A DNA stretch of 64,000 nt, taken from positions 265,704 through 329,703 of the forward strand of contig VZTI01001283.1 of assembly GCA_013397865.1 (NCBI GenBank), written 5' to 3'. Below, piece after piece: positions 51,918 through 64,000 of this stretch. Position 1 is the first letter of the stretch. Every line of letters begins with the position of its first letter. Under the pieces are notes generated by a model, which was not told where the DNA came from, searched no databases, and saw nothing but the letters and a program-made list of their open reading frames with translations. This DNA comes from Struthidea cinerea (Eukaryota > Chordata > Aves > Passeriformes > Corcoracidae). A program made the translations under genes and the position numbers.

Positions 51918-51985
51918 TTCAGAGAGATCTATGCCTTTCAGTGCATATATAACTGATATGCACTGAAAGGACAAAACTCACTGTA
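51918..51985. repeat. Extended foldback, pre-miRNA-like in size and shape
   Basis: The core arms CCTTTCAGTGCATAT (51934-51948) and ATATGCACTGAAAGG (51956-51970) are exact reverse complements, 15 bp with a 7-nt loop. Beyond a one-base bulge, TG at 51932-51933 pairs with CA at 51972-51973. After a small internal loop, GAG (51924-51926) pairs with CTC (51977-51979), and after one mismatch CAG (51920-51922) pairs with CTG (51981-51983). This gives a hairpin of about 66 nt with nearly 30-nt arms, close to a vertebrate pre-miRNA. No miRNA family is recognised, and transcription cannot be judged. Confidence 0.65.
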
Positions 51986-52884
51986 AGTATTTACGAATAT
52001 TACACATAAATTTTTCTTTGAAGGAGAGAAGACCATGTTGGGTAAGCTGACAATAAAATGATAGAAAACATCAAGTACACTAGAAAATACTGTGAATGAG
52101 AAAAATCAGTCCTGACTAAACATTAAACAATAATAGCTCTAAAATAACTGTTCTTCCAAGGAAGGACTGGTCAGGACAGATAGTTATGTGACAATGTCAA
52201 AAGAACCCTGAGTTAATGGTAAAGAAACAGCACACCAAGTAATATGAATTATTAGAGACTAGCCAATAAAGTCAAATATCACTGTGCAATTGTGAGAGTC
52301 TATGATTCAACTGAATATACTTCCTGTTCTCTAACTAAATGAGGCTATGGCAAAGTAGGAAAAGCACAAAGTAGGATAGCAAAAAAATAACTTCTAAACT
52401 TCTGAGGAGACTATTTTTATTTAGAACTCTTCAAATTGGTAAGAGACCCCACATCTCAAGATAGAAAAAACAGGAGTCTTTAAAGCAAGAAGAGAACACT
52501 GAGGAGGTGATGGGAATGCTTTGGCACTGTTTACCAAAATGCAAAAAGTGAGGAGTACCACAGCAGGTTTACAGGGAATGGCAGCAAATACTCTTACATG
52601 TAGCCTACATAGCTCTTGACAAATTTTTTGCTTCAGGATTTTTTGGTAGATCAATGTATAAAGAGAGCCAAAGAAAATTGAGGCCATTTCATGGAGCATA
52701 ATATGTCTGTATTTCAATGGTGTGGATACAGTTTCCACAGCAGAAATCTTTGCTTCCTACTGGTCTTCAATCATATATTTTCTACAGGCATCCATTTTAC
52801 TGTTGATAATAATGTGCTACAGCCTATGACTGACATCTTGTTTCGGGCAGGGGTTTTTCTACTCCTGCATGCTATCATTGAAGG

Positions 52885-53585
52885 CAGCAAAAATTCAAAT
52901 CAGGAAAGTGGCCCAGCAGAAAAGGACCAGGGGGTGCTGGTTCACAGCAGCTGAACATGAGCCAGCTGTGCCCAGGTGGCCAAGAAGGCCAATGGCATCC
53001 TGGCCTGTGTCAGCAATAGTGTGGCCAGCAGGACCTGGGCAGAGATTGTCCCCCTGTACTCGGCACTGGTGAGGCTGCACCTCAAGTGCTGTCTCCAGTT
53101 TTGGGCCCTGCACTCCAAGAAGGACATTGAGGGGCTGGAATGAGCCCAGAGAAGGGCAACGGAGCTGGTGAAGATTCTAGAGAGTGAGTCCTATGGGGAG
53201 CAGCCAAGGGAGTTGGAGTTGCTTGGCCTGGAGAAAAGGAGGCTCACGGGGGACCTTATCAGTCTCTGCAACAACCTGAAAGGAGGCTGTAGCCAGGTGG
53301 GGATCAGCTTCTTCTCCCAGGCAACAAGTGACAGGACAAGAGGAAATGGCCTCAAGCTGTGCTAGGGGAGGTTCAGACTGGACATCAGAAGGAATTTCTT
53401 CACTAAAAGGGTTTTCAGGCATTGGATTAAGATGCCCAGGAGGGTGGTGAAGTCACCATCCCTGGAGGTGTTCAAGAAACAACTGGATGTAGCACTTAGT
53501 GCCATGGCCTAGTTGATCATGTCAAAGGTTGGACTCGAAGAATGATCTCAGAAGTCTTTTCCAAACAAAATGATTCTGTGATTCA
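52885..53585 (+). mobile_element. CR1 LINE 3' end, best preserved copy in the window
   Basis: A 5'-truncated CR1 of about 700 bp covers the C-terminal part of ORF2, the 3' UTR and the tail. One plus-strand frame carries GPAEKDQGVLV, AQVAKKANGILACVSNSVAS, IVPLYSALVRLHL, LLGLEKRRLTGDLISL and RFRLDIRRNFFTKRV, all familiar CR1 ORF2 segments. The frame is broken by TGA at 52952 and 52958 (a one-base loss restored by a two-base loss further on), TGA at 53141 and TAG at 53363. The 3' terminus is TGATTCTGTGATTC (53571-53584), an 8-bp-type CR1 tail repeat in about one and a half units. It is the least diverged CR1 here and so probably the youngest. Confidence 0.93.
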
Positions 53586-53589
53586 GTAT

Positions 53590-56500
53590 TATTACAGGAT
53601 GTATCTTAGCCAGTAAATTTTACTAGTTAAAAAAGTCTCAGAAATAGAAATGTAAAGCTCACTCTCCATTAATTAGGACATAATTTAATATTTAAGAAAT
53701 TATTTGATGTTTAAATTCCATTATCTGACCTGCATGTCCTTATCTTAGAACGAGTTGTCTTCAATGTCACATACTCAGGACAAATTCTTGCAAGAACCAC
53801 AAGAATATCTACCCTGATAGTTTGTAATACAATAAAAATCTATATTGCAATGTGACACAGGGATTTGGGCTCCCTAACTAGGACATTGCTCGGGGTTGGC
53901 TGGCAAGAACTGAACCTTTTACTGATGTACTGCTTGGTACAGCAAGTAGCATAATAGGCAATGAAACAATCATCTAGGCAAAGTATTCAGAAGCCAGACA
54001 AAAAACAGGCTTTAGAATATCCTGTCAAGACTAGTTCAAAAAGTACTGGAATTCCCATAGTAATGGAAATGATTTTGAACTGGTACATTGAAAGTCAGAC
54101 TGTTCTGCATTTAGGACTCAATCAGTTTGTTAAACCACATTTTAGATACAAGTCTCCATATGCCAGTCAGTTGTCACTAATAATTTGGCCAGCATGAAAC
54201 ATCTTGATTGTATTGCAGAAGGGAGACTGAAAACTAATTGAAGTGGAAAAAGATATTCCTTTCACTGGGGAAATAAAGAGGAAAGGAAATAATAAGTTTT
54301 GTGATGTCATTCTCTGGGCTTCCAATTTTAATAAAACAGATGGTTTATAAGCAATCAGATTTGAAATATAGCTCAAAGATTAGACTTCTGCCATCTTCTC
54401 AAAAAAATTAAGGTTAACAGCAATGTTAGATCAGCCACACTCTGAAACCTTACCATGCGGCAGAAGTATATTATATTATGGAAAGTTGTAAAGTAGAAAT
54501 AAAATAAATTAGAGAAATAAGAACTGGTACTTATTATGTAGAAAAACTATTTTCGGAAAGCAGTTCCTAACATGCTATGAAACTCACTGTCCATGCCTAA
54601 ATAAAGACTCAGTTTTATATGTGCACAAGGCATCCGCCTGTAATTTTCTGCTGAATGCCTGGGAGCATGTGTGCCATTCCAGAAGCACACAGGACTTCGG
54701 AATTGTCTAGGTTTGAGCTCAGTATGCCTTAAGGGGTGCCGTGGTAGCAGGGAAATGACACCGGTTCCCAAGAGACCAGGGAGTGGCCTTGGGGGCAGCA
54801 GGAACTAAAAGCTGCTACAGAAGTGCTGCCACAAGGGAAAAAAAGCCTTCCAGGTTTTAGACAAGAAAGTTTGGGCTGACATGCATTGACCCATAACTTA
54901 ATAGGATTTAAAGGTTGAGGTAGAATGAAATTGATCTGTGCTAAGTCCTGAACCCCACTGAAATCACTGCCTTTCGTTATTGGTGTGGGCACGTATTACA
55001 TTCAAAATATTGTTTATGGGCAAAGTAGAAATACACATGTGTATACACAAAGACTATAATTTACTGCTACTATAGTAACACTGCTATGGTGGAAATCTTC
55101 AGAATCTAGTAAATATTCGTCCAGGTTCTGAATAGTAGAGAAAAAACCAATAATAATACAGCTAGAATTTTTATACACATTCCAGTTGCCAGCAACTGGA
55201 GTAATTTTCTGGGAGGAATGTAATGTTCATTCTGACAGTTTCTTTATTTTTTTGACAATTTACTTTTACTTTTCTTTAATCTTGGGTGATTAATTCTTAC
55301 GTGTTTACTACCACACTTTTAAGCCTTTTTTCTTTCTTGATTGATCTCTCTATGTTACACATGCATGGTCTATATATGATGTATTTTATACATGCTAGAT
55401 ACTATTTCTTTGTAGTCTTTGTGACATTCAAAACTAGTTTCCTACAATTCTACTTTTTTTTAACAGAGTATCAGTGATATATTTATAGCTATGGGATTTC
55501 CATACCAAGCACGTCTGCCCATGTCTGTGCCACATCCTGTGGCTTCACTACTCAATAACCCTGCTGTTGTATCAGAAAGGCATTTCTCTACATTACATCA
55601 TTATGTCAGAGTCATAAATATCTCATTCTGTTTACAAAAATTGCTACTTGCTGCCACCTATGTAAAACAGCGGTTGTGCCATACCAAGATGAAAAAACCA
55701 AAATAAATTAGACATAAACACCTTGTCAATTACAGAATTTATTGTCACAGCTAAAACAAGTATGACAAAACTGCAACAGGTGAAGAAAAGTTTGAACTGA
55801 GCATGGCTCACAAGCCTCAGACCTGAGATTTTGGAAATTCCTTACAAAGCTTGTGGCCTGTTATTGGTAATGCCAATATCCTATTACAGGTCTGCACGGT
55901 TGCACAGGGCTGAGCTACAACCCACTTAATAGAAATCATGGTCTAAGCAGAGTAAGATTTATTTGTGTGCAACTTTAGTGGGCACTGGCATTTGTTATGG
56001 TTTTTATTTCATGGTATAATTAGCTATAGAAACTACTGCATAGAAAAGAGGTTTTGTATACAAATTAAATGTCTCTGGGAATTGTAACAGCTCTGCATGA
56101 TGCAACAGGTAGCAGACTTTGTGCAACATTACCCGAAGTGCAGAGGGGAGAAAGGAATGGACAGGTCTCTTTCAATGCTGTCACTTGCAGACAATCAGTG
56201 AGAGAGCCTAAACACTGCAATGGCAAGCCTTGATGATAAAGCATTTCTCCTAAATCTGCAGCACCACAGAGTTAGCACTGGTTATCACTGCATTATCATA
56301 TCAGGTACAAAGAAGGAGGAGTCAACCTCAGTCCGAAATCAGCCAAATTAATTAACTCTGTCAGTGCTCAGACCATTTCTTGATCAAATTAGCAAGAAGA
56401 GTTTTATTAGCTTCAGGTCAATTGACACAGTTTCTACATTGACGCTTGTAGAGATTTGGCAGCAATATTTACAAATCCATATGCACTAGCACAAAAAAAA

Positions 56501-57440
56501 ATTTTGAACATTTATTAACTTTTCCACAGTTGTAAAACTAAATCACAGAATAAGTAGATTTTAAAGGATTTCCAGCAGTAAGTGGTGTGTAGAACAAGCC
56601 TAAAAATATTTTTAAGCCTTGAAAATAAAAATGTGACTAAAAAAGACTTATACGGCCACAAGATCCTAAGATACTGGCATAGAATTAGGAAGAAGTATTT
56701 TTCTTTTAATAAAAAATAAAGTCTTATAAAGAAATAATAAAGGACCACATCATCACCTGCTTTGTATCTTTACTGCTCAGTTAATGCAAAGAAAGTAACG
56801 TGACTTAAGAGATGCTCTGAAAGTTTCTCAAAGAAATCTTATGTACAAATATTCTATATTATTCCATGACTCTTTCTATTCCTTTTTAAGGAGTCTGAAA
56901 ATTCATTTATTTAAAAGTAAATTTTCAAATAAATTTTTTTGATTTCCTACCTTCATCTTGAATAACTAATCGCTTTCCAGTAGATCAGAATTCCTATGCA
57001 ACTGTAAATCATAATTAAAATATGTTGCAGTAAACAAAATCAGTCCCACTGGGTGTTCCTGTTCTCTTCTAACTCCTCAGATGTACAGCAAATTCGTCTT
57101 TGATTCTCTTTCATAGCTTCATTGGCATTGAGATGATCATTACTATTTTCAGATTTATTTCCTAGTATGTACGCTATTCCTTGCTGGATGAAAGTTTGGT
57201 GAGGTGAGTAGAAATACAAACTTCATTTCTGCTGTCTGACTAACACTGACATGAATGATGAAAGTAGCTTATGGAATTAATATTGCTGAAATACAAATAC
57301 ATCCAAGCAGAACTTCACCTATACATAAGTCTGTGCCATCTTTATATTGGTTTCTACCAGAAGAATTATGTGAGTGAAGCGCTGGAGTTAAAAACTGCCC
57401 ATTGAAGTGGGAGCAGAAAATAATTGGAGTTTCTGATCTG
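53590..57440. other. Unique non-coding sequence, no gene seen
   Basis: No gene is recognised. The stretch at about 54590-54990 is less AT-rich and includes CCCACTGAAATCACTG (about 54955-54970), a word seen in old amniote repeats, too short to assign. The 71-codon frame at 55491-55706 (plus) has no domain that I recognise. Confidence 0.5.
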
Positions 57441-57445
57441 CTGGG

Positions 57446-57888
57446 TGTCCTGGTTCCAGCCAGGGCAGGGTTAATTTTTGCAGCAGCCAGGAGGATCATG
57501 GCTGGGACCCAGACGTTATTCTCTACCACCTCAGGTCATTGCCAAGGGCCGGGGGAAGGGACCCTCTTCCAGGGAGAATGGAATCCTTCCAGCTGAGTAA
57601 GCATGGTGGAGGGAGTAGTTGGGTAATGTGGTTTCTGAGCAATCACATGTGAATCGTTTGCCTATCTTGTACACTTTGGAATTGATATTGTAGCTGTTAC
57701 TGTTCATTTGCTTATCTCATTGCTGTTTCCAGAAAATTGTGCTGATCTCAGCCTGTGATCTTTACCATTTGTGCCTCCAATTCTCTTCTCCAGCCAGCTG
57801 CTGAGTGAGGAGGAGGAGAGAGCAAGCAAGCAGTGCATTGTTTCAGTGGGAATACAAAATTGGGAAATATCCATCCTAAACCATTACG
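57446..57888 (+). mobile_element. Solo LTR of an avian endogenous retrovirus with perfect 5-bp target duplication
   Basis: The element starts TGTCCTGGTTCCAGCCAGGG, the characteristic 5' end of an LTR type widespread in birds, and ends near TAAACCATTACG, corresponding to the usual terminal 'TTAAACCACGACA'. It is 443 bp long. The flanking 5-mers CTGGG at 57441-57445 and 57889-57893 are identical, which fits the 5-bp duplication typical of ERVL-like integrases. A degraded polyadenylation region (CCAGAAAATTGTG, about 57731-57743, where related LTRs have AGTAAA) lies about 155 bp before the 3' edge and supports plus orientation. No internal retroviral sequence is present on either side, so this is a solo LTR. 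Family assignment is from memory. Confidence 0.82.
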
Positions 57889-57893
57889 CTGGG

Positions 57894-60800
57894 GTATATC
57901 GCTGTAGCAATATTCTAGGCTCCCTGGCTGCTGTAGAGCCATCAGAGAAGTATTTTGAACCTTACCAAGGAAAGGGCTGAGGTACTCTCAGACAACAACC
58001 TGAGTATCTTTTTTCGTCTTGAAGTTATCTCTGCAGTGACAGATGGGACCAAGTGGCAAGGATGATGGAAATAGGAAGCCCTGGGAGACTGAGGACAGAA
58101 AGGCTCGGCACAGCAGTCAATCTCTGAACTGTTACACACAGCAGCACAGTTTGGGTTTAGAGTACACAGGGCCTACTTCTGGCAGAAAAGCAAATCACAT
58201 TGGCCGGAAGCAATGAAATGAAGAACATTTTGTGGAAGAATGCTGATATTAATTTTTTAAAGAGACAAAGGGAGCTAGCTGTCCTGTCAGCAATGGTATG
58301 AAACCAAAACCCTGCTAAGATAAGCTTCCTTCTCAGCATTTCTCATAAACTAAGTAAAGCACTGCCTTTCTAGTACTCAAAAAATTAAAGAAAGAAAATG
58401 TAATTTGATCTTTTTGCTCTTTGTTGCAGAAATTTGACCATTTGCTCTGAGAGCAGAAGGACTGTTGAGATGCCTCTGTACACCAGCCTCCATTGTCTGT
58501 TTAGGAGAGATGTGAACCTGAGATGAGATTATGTGGTACACTTTTATTCACGTCTCTGAGTTCGACATGCCTCTTAAGCTCTGGTCTCTCAAATTTTACT
58601 CTACCTTGAGAAGATATTTTTCATTCCCAGCCACTTACATCAGGAAAAAAATCTACCTGAAATGCAAGAAAAAGTGTTTTAGGGAATTTTAAGACTTATT
58701 TTCCCAAACATTTCAAATTTCAATAAAACAACCTAATCAAAGTCTGTCCTGCCAGGAAAAGTAGTCCTATTGATTGACTATGTTTTCCAGCTAGGCTTTA
58801 GGATTCAAAACAGTGATATGCCAAACAATTTTTAAATCATGGGTTTCTCTTTTCAGAGTCACTTGAAGCTGTGGCACACAGCAATTCAAGCGTACAGTCC
58901 ATTATTTAAAAAAAAAAAAAATGCTCCAAGGTGCTGTGCCTCAAGTGGAAATGATTTGGCCATTTGTAAAGCTCTACTTTTAGTGCAAGGAATGGAACAC
59001 GGGATTGGGATTGCTTCATATGCCACAAGCTATTCTGTGTGATGGTAAATCCTCCTTAAATTTCTCCTACTATTTTTTCCAAAAGAGGAAGGCTTTAGAA
59101 GTTAAATCCCAGATTACCCCCACCAGTGGAAAAATCTTCAATACCATCCTACGGCCCTTTGTTTCTAAAAATAAGTTATGTTGCTGGAAAAGAACAGGAA
59201 GCTGCATTTTTAGGCAAAAACTTTTAAATCTTACCCTTTGGGATGCAACTAGGTTCTGTCTAGAGTATTCTCCTGTGTATATGTGGCCTGTGGCACTTCT
59301 AGTGACTTTTTCTCCATGTCTTTCTCAATTGATAGAGACTGTGAGACTAGTTGGCCAGGGCTTTGATGTCAATCTGCCTCTCCTACCATGGTTTCTAGAG
59401 AAAGTCTAAAGGCCTTTAACTACAAAAAGCCAAATTCTATTACATGAGCAAGGAAACACTTCTCACATAGCAAAAGCTCAAAGTAAGGAAGATAAAATGG
59501 AAATTAACGTTATTAAACTTCTTGCCTTGGAATATCTTTCTAAACATCTCCATCCCAGACCACAGCACATGCCATTGCTTCTAGGAAGTGACATAGCAGC
59601 TCCCACATGGTAGCCAATTACTACCTAGAGAGTTTCTTTCACACTATCACACTTTCCAGTCCCTGAGATTGCGCCTACATAGACATGTCAAGCAGCTCAA
59701 GGAAATACTGCTGACCCCCGTGAGTCAGTGTTTTACATAGCCAGACTTTGAGACCAGTCACTGGCTGTGCTTGGTGTCATCAAAGGCCATCCCTGAGAAA
59801 CCCTGGGTGTGCTTCCAGAGCTAGCACAGCTGAAGATCATTCCCCAAAGATGCACTGGACCCAGTCACCACATATCAGAAGGTCAGAGGGTCTCAGTGCA
59901 GATAGAAGCTGCTGCTCCATGCCAGCTGAATGCAGTGCCAGAGAATGGTATGGCAAACATCAACACAGGCTTAATTTCTGCAGAGACTCTAAGGTTTAGC
60001 CACCACACATGTGCTGATGGATCTGCCCATCATACCTTGTGGCTCCTTCTCCTCATGAGCAGCATCCAGGGCAATCTCCATCTCCAGTCACAATGCTTCC
60101 AGCACAGTCAGTATTTTTTTTTAATTGACCTGTCAAAGTAGTGGACAAAAATACACAACTGCTGGGTTTTTACTTATATATAAAATCGAGGTGAATAATG
60201 AGTAGTGTGGGTCAATTCTGTAACAGAAAATCTCTGTGATGCATAGTTCACTCACCTAGACTAACACTGGGTGTTGATTTTGCATAAATGGGCATTTTCT
60301 CTCAGGTTTGGTAGGCATTTTGAAGAAGCAGAGAAGGAAGAAACATTGCTGTATCAGACATGATTTGCCTGCTGAGATTATCTCACCATAACAGTTTTCC
60401 AACCATGAAGAAGCCTAAGGCACTCATTGTGCTTAGGTCTGTCATTTCCTCTTTGTACAGCAATTTGAGAACTGAGACCTCTGGCTTAAATAAATCTTTA
60501 GATTTTATGAAGTATTTGTGTGAAACTTATTGACCTGTGGTATAGAGACGGTCAGATTAGACACTATGATGTTCTCATCTGTTTCTGGCTTCAGTAAAGC
60601 TAGAAAAAGCTGACATTTGCAATAAAGTTTTGTTCAAAGTATGTTACAAGCACTGATGAAATCCCCGTGCGATGTAACTTTTCAAGGAACTCGCCAGGCC
60701 AGCCTGCAGTTATATCTTACATGATTATCATAAAGCAAGCATCTACTTCCAAAAAATATTCAGTTATGTGAGAGCCACAAACAAAAGAAAACACCAATAT

Positions 60801-63800
60801 ACCTCACTTCTCAAAGCAGCTACCCACTAAGAAAGTGAGACAATTCTTTTTCGGGGCTCTGGAATTCTGAATAAGTAAAAAGAGAGAAAAGCCCATAATA
60901 AAGAATTCAGTATAGGAGACAGAATCTTAACATGACTTTTGAGCACATGTATATGTGTTTTATACTAATTTGTTCTTTCCTTTTCCTTTTTTACTGAATC
61001 TGCTCTGATTTTCAATGAACATGAACGAATTTTCATCAGAGAGGAACATTTAGAAAAAATGAAACTTTCTTTAACAAAAATTTAAAATTGGGAAATTGCA
61101 CTGCAACTAAAACAGAGCATGGGTATACACTGCTTTTAAAGAAGAATTATGTAGGTATAAGGAGAAAACGAAATGAAATGTTGACAGAACTGACTAGAAA
61201 GAAATCTCTTTAAAAGGCAATGTATCCATTCTTCAGGGAAATGGGTATTATCCCTATTTTGAAGTGGTCTCACTTCTTTCCTTTGCCTGTACTCTTGTTT
61301 CAGGTTAATGGTTCTCTAATGCTTAAACAAATTACAGTCTGTTTTCTTGCATTTAGTCTAGGTTTCCAACCAAACAATAAAAAAAAAAGAGAAGACTTTT
61401 CACATTGTGGTGCAGAGAATAGGAAAGAATCTTACTGTGGTAGAATTTAGCCTTAAAAAGCATATAAAGCAGAAAGAGAGAACTGAAATGAGAAAAAAGA
61501 GTGAAGTAAAAAGTCAGAAAGGGACCAAAGGAAAGTAAATACAGAGAAAGCATAGGTGGAGAATATGATTTTTTAATTGTGAGAGAATTATATTTCTGCA
61601 AAAGAATTGAAGCAGCTACAGTAAAGAGAGAGGAAGATAAAAATTTCATTAGTGACATGAAAGAATCAATTTTTCAGGTCTTTGGGATACCGGAACTGCA
61701 AAACTTAAAACAATGAATATATTTTCCTCACCTAGATCAAATCCTGAAACCTTGAAACCAGCTGAAAAACATGATGATGTTTGGACAGGTCTGCCAATAG
61801 TGCCAGCGAAGTCACATGATTTCAGACTGAGGGACTGGGTTGCATGTGAGGACGTTTTACAGGAGTTATTTTTTATAACTTTGGGCGAAAAAAAGAATGT
61901 TCAAGAAAAAAAATATTAAGATTTAAAGCCCTTGGTAAAGAGGATCCTGTGTTTTGGAGAGAAGCCAGAACAAACTTTCAGAAAGGTAAAAATTGGTGAG
62001 AGAAATCCCCTCACCAAATGTGGGAGCTATACACCAACAGGAGCAGCTATCAGTAGCATCTTCCCTGCTGCTTCTGCTTACAGCATGTCTTGCGAGGAAT
62101 TAGCAATAGTGGGGCTGCTGCTAGGAGTGGGACACGTGGCTCAGGTGCCCTAAATGCTCATATGTCCTGAGCAATGGCGTTAGGAAAGGAAGAACTGTGA
62201 CATAAGGAAGGTCTTCAGGTCTGCTCTAGGAAAGTTGCAGGCAATTTAGCAGTCAGTGCTTTTGTATTCCTTCCTGAAAACAGGCCTTGCAGGAGCACTA
62301 AGGTGAAAGAAGCCTCTTTGAACAGAAATACTGAGCATTTGGGAGAATAAAACAATGAGTGAGATGAAGTAGGAGACAGGAAGAGCAGGCTGAATCATAC
62401 AGGACTTAGAGACTTATATGCGCACAGTTATCCATACACCCGCTGAGTCTGGCTTGGCAAAACTCCTACCACTCTTGACTGCTTTTATAACCACCAGTGA
62501 TCTCATCTTCCCTGACTGAACGTCTCTTTCCTTTATTGAATTCTAGGGGATTTCTTTTGTTATGAGTCTCTCATTGGGAACTCTGTGAGGTACTTAATCT
62601 TTGATACTTCAGAATGGAGAAAAAAAGCACAAGAAAACAACAAGATTTTATTGCAACAGAAGACATAACTTCTGCGCCATCCAAATATAAGGAATAATTT
62701 CAGACCCTGTGGAATAAGACGCAGAGGAAAAAAAACATGAAGTAGGAGATAGCATAAAAGTAGAAAGGGAGTGAACCAAATCTAGAATTAATCTAATTTT
62801 ATACAGGGGGCATGATCATACCAGTTACTTTATAAAGCTTATAGATTTATATCTAGTTTATAGATTTTTATATGTTTAAGTTTGATACCCATAAAATTAG
62901 AATACATAACTAGGAACAAAAAAGCCTAAAGGTTAAAGACTTTTCTGGTTGACTCATGGTTTATAACTGAAACTTGATATCTGAAAACCAGGACTACAGA
63001 CAATTTGTAAGTTACAGCGGCTACAAGACCTAATCTTAGACCAAGTCTAAGATGAAAGAAATTGACGTATTAGCTAGTATGATGTGTAAGGTGTCTCTAG
63101 ACTTAAAATTAGTGAAATTAAGCCTATCTCACAGAAGAATTGGCACTCTGTGTTGTCTCCTGAGGATACTTATCAAATACCAGCACTGCTGCTAAAATGG
63201 AAAGTTCTGCCTACTCCTGGTAAAACTCTCTAGAGGCAAACAACAGTGACTTAAAGTAAGACTGACAAGAAAAGTGAATTAACTTTCTTAAGCTGTGAGT
63301 AGCATACTCAGAAACATTTAACATTTTTTTTGCTTTGCTACTGGTTTCTTAAAATGTGTATTGCTGCGTGTGCATTGTTCCATAACGAGAATTCTTCTGC
63401 CTATATTTCCTTGCCTACTTAAATTTAACAACATATAGTGTCATTCCTCTGAAATTATGAAGATGAACTGATTTTTGGCTCACCATAGAGATTCCTCACA
63501 AATGGCTTTTCAGCACTCTGTGCATAAAAAGACCTTGATTTTGAACAGCCCAGTGGGGTTATTTGTACTTATTTAAACTGAAATATGCTACTGAATCAGA
63601 ATATCAGAATAACGTAGAAAGCAAAAAAATGTACAAGACTGTGGAGGATCAAGCATAATTTCTGATATTTCATTGAGCTTTGTAATCAAGAAAGATACAG
63701 TTTTTATTCAATCATTTCTATAGAAATATCAGTCAGATTTTTTCCTGTAGAGTATTGACTAAAATATACTTACCCCGTGAAACAAATTTAGCAGCTACAT

Positions 63801-64000
63801 ATCATCAGATTGACTTTTACCACTTGAACTCTGATTTCTAAGGCTAAAAGAGTAGACTAGAAAGTAGTGTAAGTAGTGAACAGCTGTATCTTCTGAATCA
63901 TTCTGATTTACCATGACCAGAACCAGGGACTTTTCCAAAGTCCTTTACATAATTTTGCTTTAAATTGCATACACCTCCAACACGTGTCTCTTTGTCTCTC
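57894..64000. other. Unique non-coding sequence, no gene seen
   Basis: No gene, RNA gene or mobile element is recognised. The longest open frame (59005-59409, plus, 134 codons) has no recognisable domain. An A-run lies at about 58907-58921. A mildly GC-richer patch lies at about 59660-60100. A strongly purine-rich stretch lies at about 61460-61560 on the plus strand. Confidence 0.55.

Larger units (their letters stand above)
45300..52880. other. Unique non-coding sequence, no gene seen
   Basis: No gene or mobile element is recognised. A T-run lies at about 45412-45424. Short tandem repeats occur at 47020-47065 (ACCACCACTAA words), 50190-50215 (GATCCTGTTC twice, period 16) and 50949-50985 (period 19). 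A TG/CA-rich patch lies at about 50318-50362. The segment at about 48650-49500 is very AT-rich. A pre-miRNA-like foldback at 51918-51985 is listed separately. Confidence 0.55.

Noticed and set aside
55491..55706. Possible transposase-like frame (SLLNNPAVVSERHF)
   Set aside because: The similarity was only an impression. There are no catalytic residues or terminal repeats to support a transposon.
59005..59409. 134-codon open frame on the plus strand
   Set aside because: No recognisable family and low-complexity hydrophobic or basic stretches typical of chance frames.
1..64000. tRNA, rRNA, snRNA genes, CRISPR arrays, mitochondrial insertions
   Set aside because: Looked for characteristic boxes, repeat-spacer periodicity and mitochondrial gene words on both strands; none were seen.

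Overview
The window looks like intergenic or deep-intronic DNA from a bird, most likely a songbird. The sequence is AT-rich and CpG-poor. Reading frames are short and riddled with stops, and no bacterial-style gene packing is present. The recognisable repeats are CR1 LINE fragments and solo LTRs of avian endogenous retroviruses. The bird call rests on CR1 copies ending in avian-type 3' tails and on two LTRs that resemble LTR families I know from songbird genomes. That resemblance is from memory and was not searched.

I find no convincing protein-coding gene, exon, tRNA, rRNA or snRNA on either strand. The longest open frames are 152 and 155 codons, about what chance gives in this much AT-rich sequence. 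The longer frames with recognisable protein similarity are pieces of CR1 ORF2. The window is therefore best read as a repeat landscape on a unique non-coding background.

Layout: a 15-bp hairpin at 26-59; a CR1 ORF2 fragment (+) at about 5701-5940; a solo LTR (-) at 9202-9832; a decayed but long CR1 (-) at about 12150-14520, with an (AT)n microsatellite inside; a short CR1 3' tail (-) at about 16649-16765; a second decayed long CR1 (-) at about 18150-20340; a GC-rich foldback at 23033-23103; a small old CR1 piece (+) at about 23370-23470; a CR1 reverse-transcriptase piece (+) at about 35335-35930; an internally deleted CR1 (+) at about 44722-45297; a pre-miRNA-like foldback at 51918-51985; the best preserved CR1 3' end (+) at about 52885-53585; and a solo LTR (+) at 57446-57888 flanked by a perfect 5-bp target duplication. 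The rest is unique sequence with homopolymers, purine-rich or pyrimidine-rich stretches and short tandem duplications.

No set of genes works together here. The most informative points are the two long, old antisense CR1 copies that keep the same endonuclease-to-RT geometry, the two solo LTRs with definable edges, and three extended foldbacks that could be tested as small-RNA precursors. I see no clear candidate for a new biological system. All coordinates were read by eye, and repeat edges marked 'about' may be off by tens of bases.
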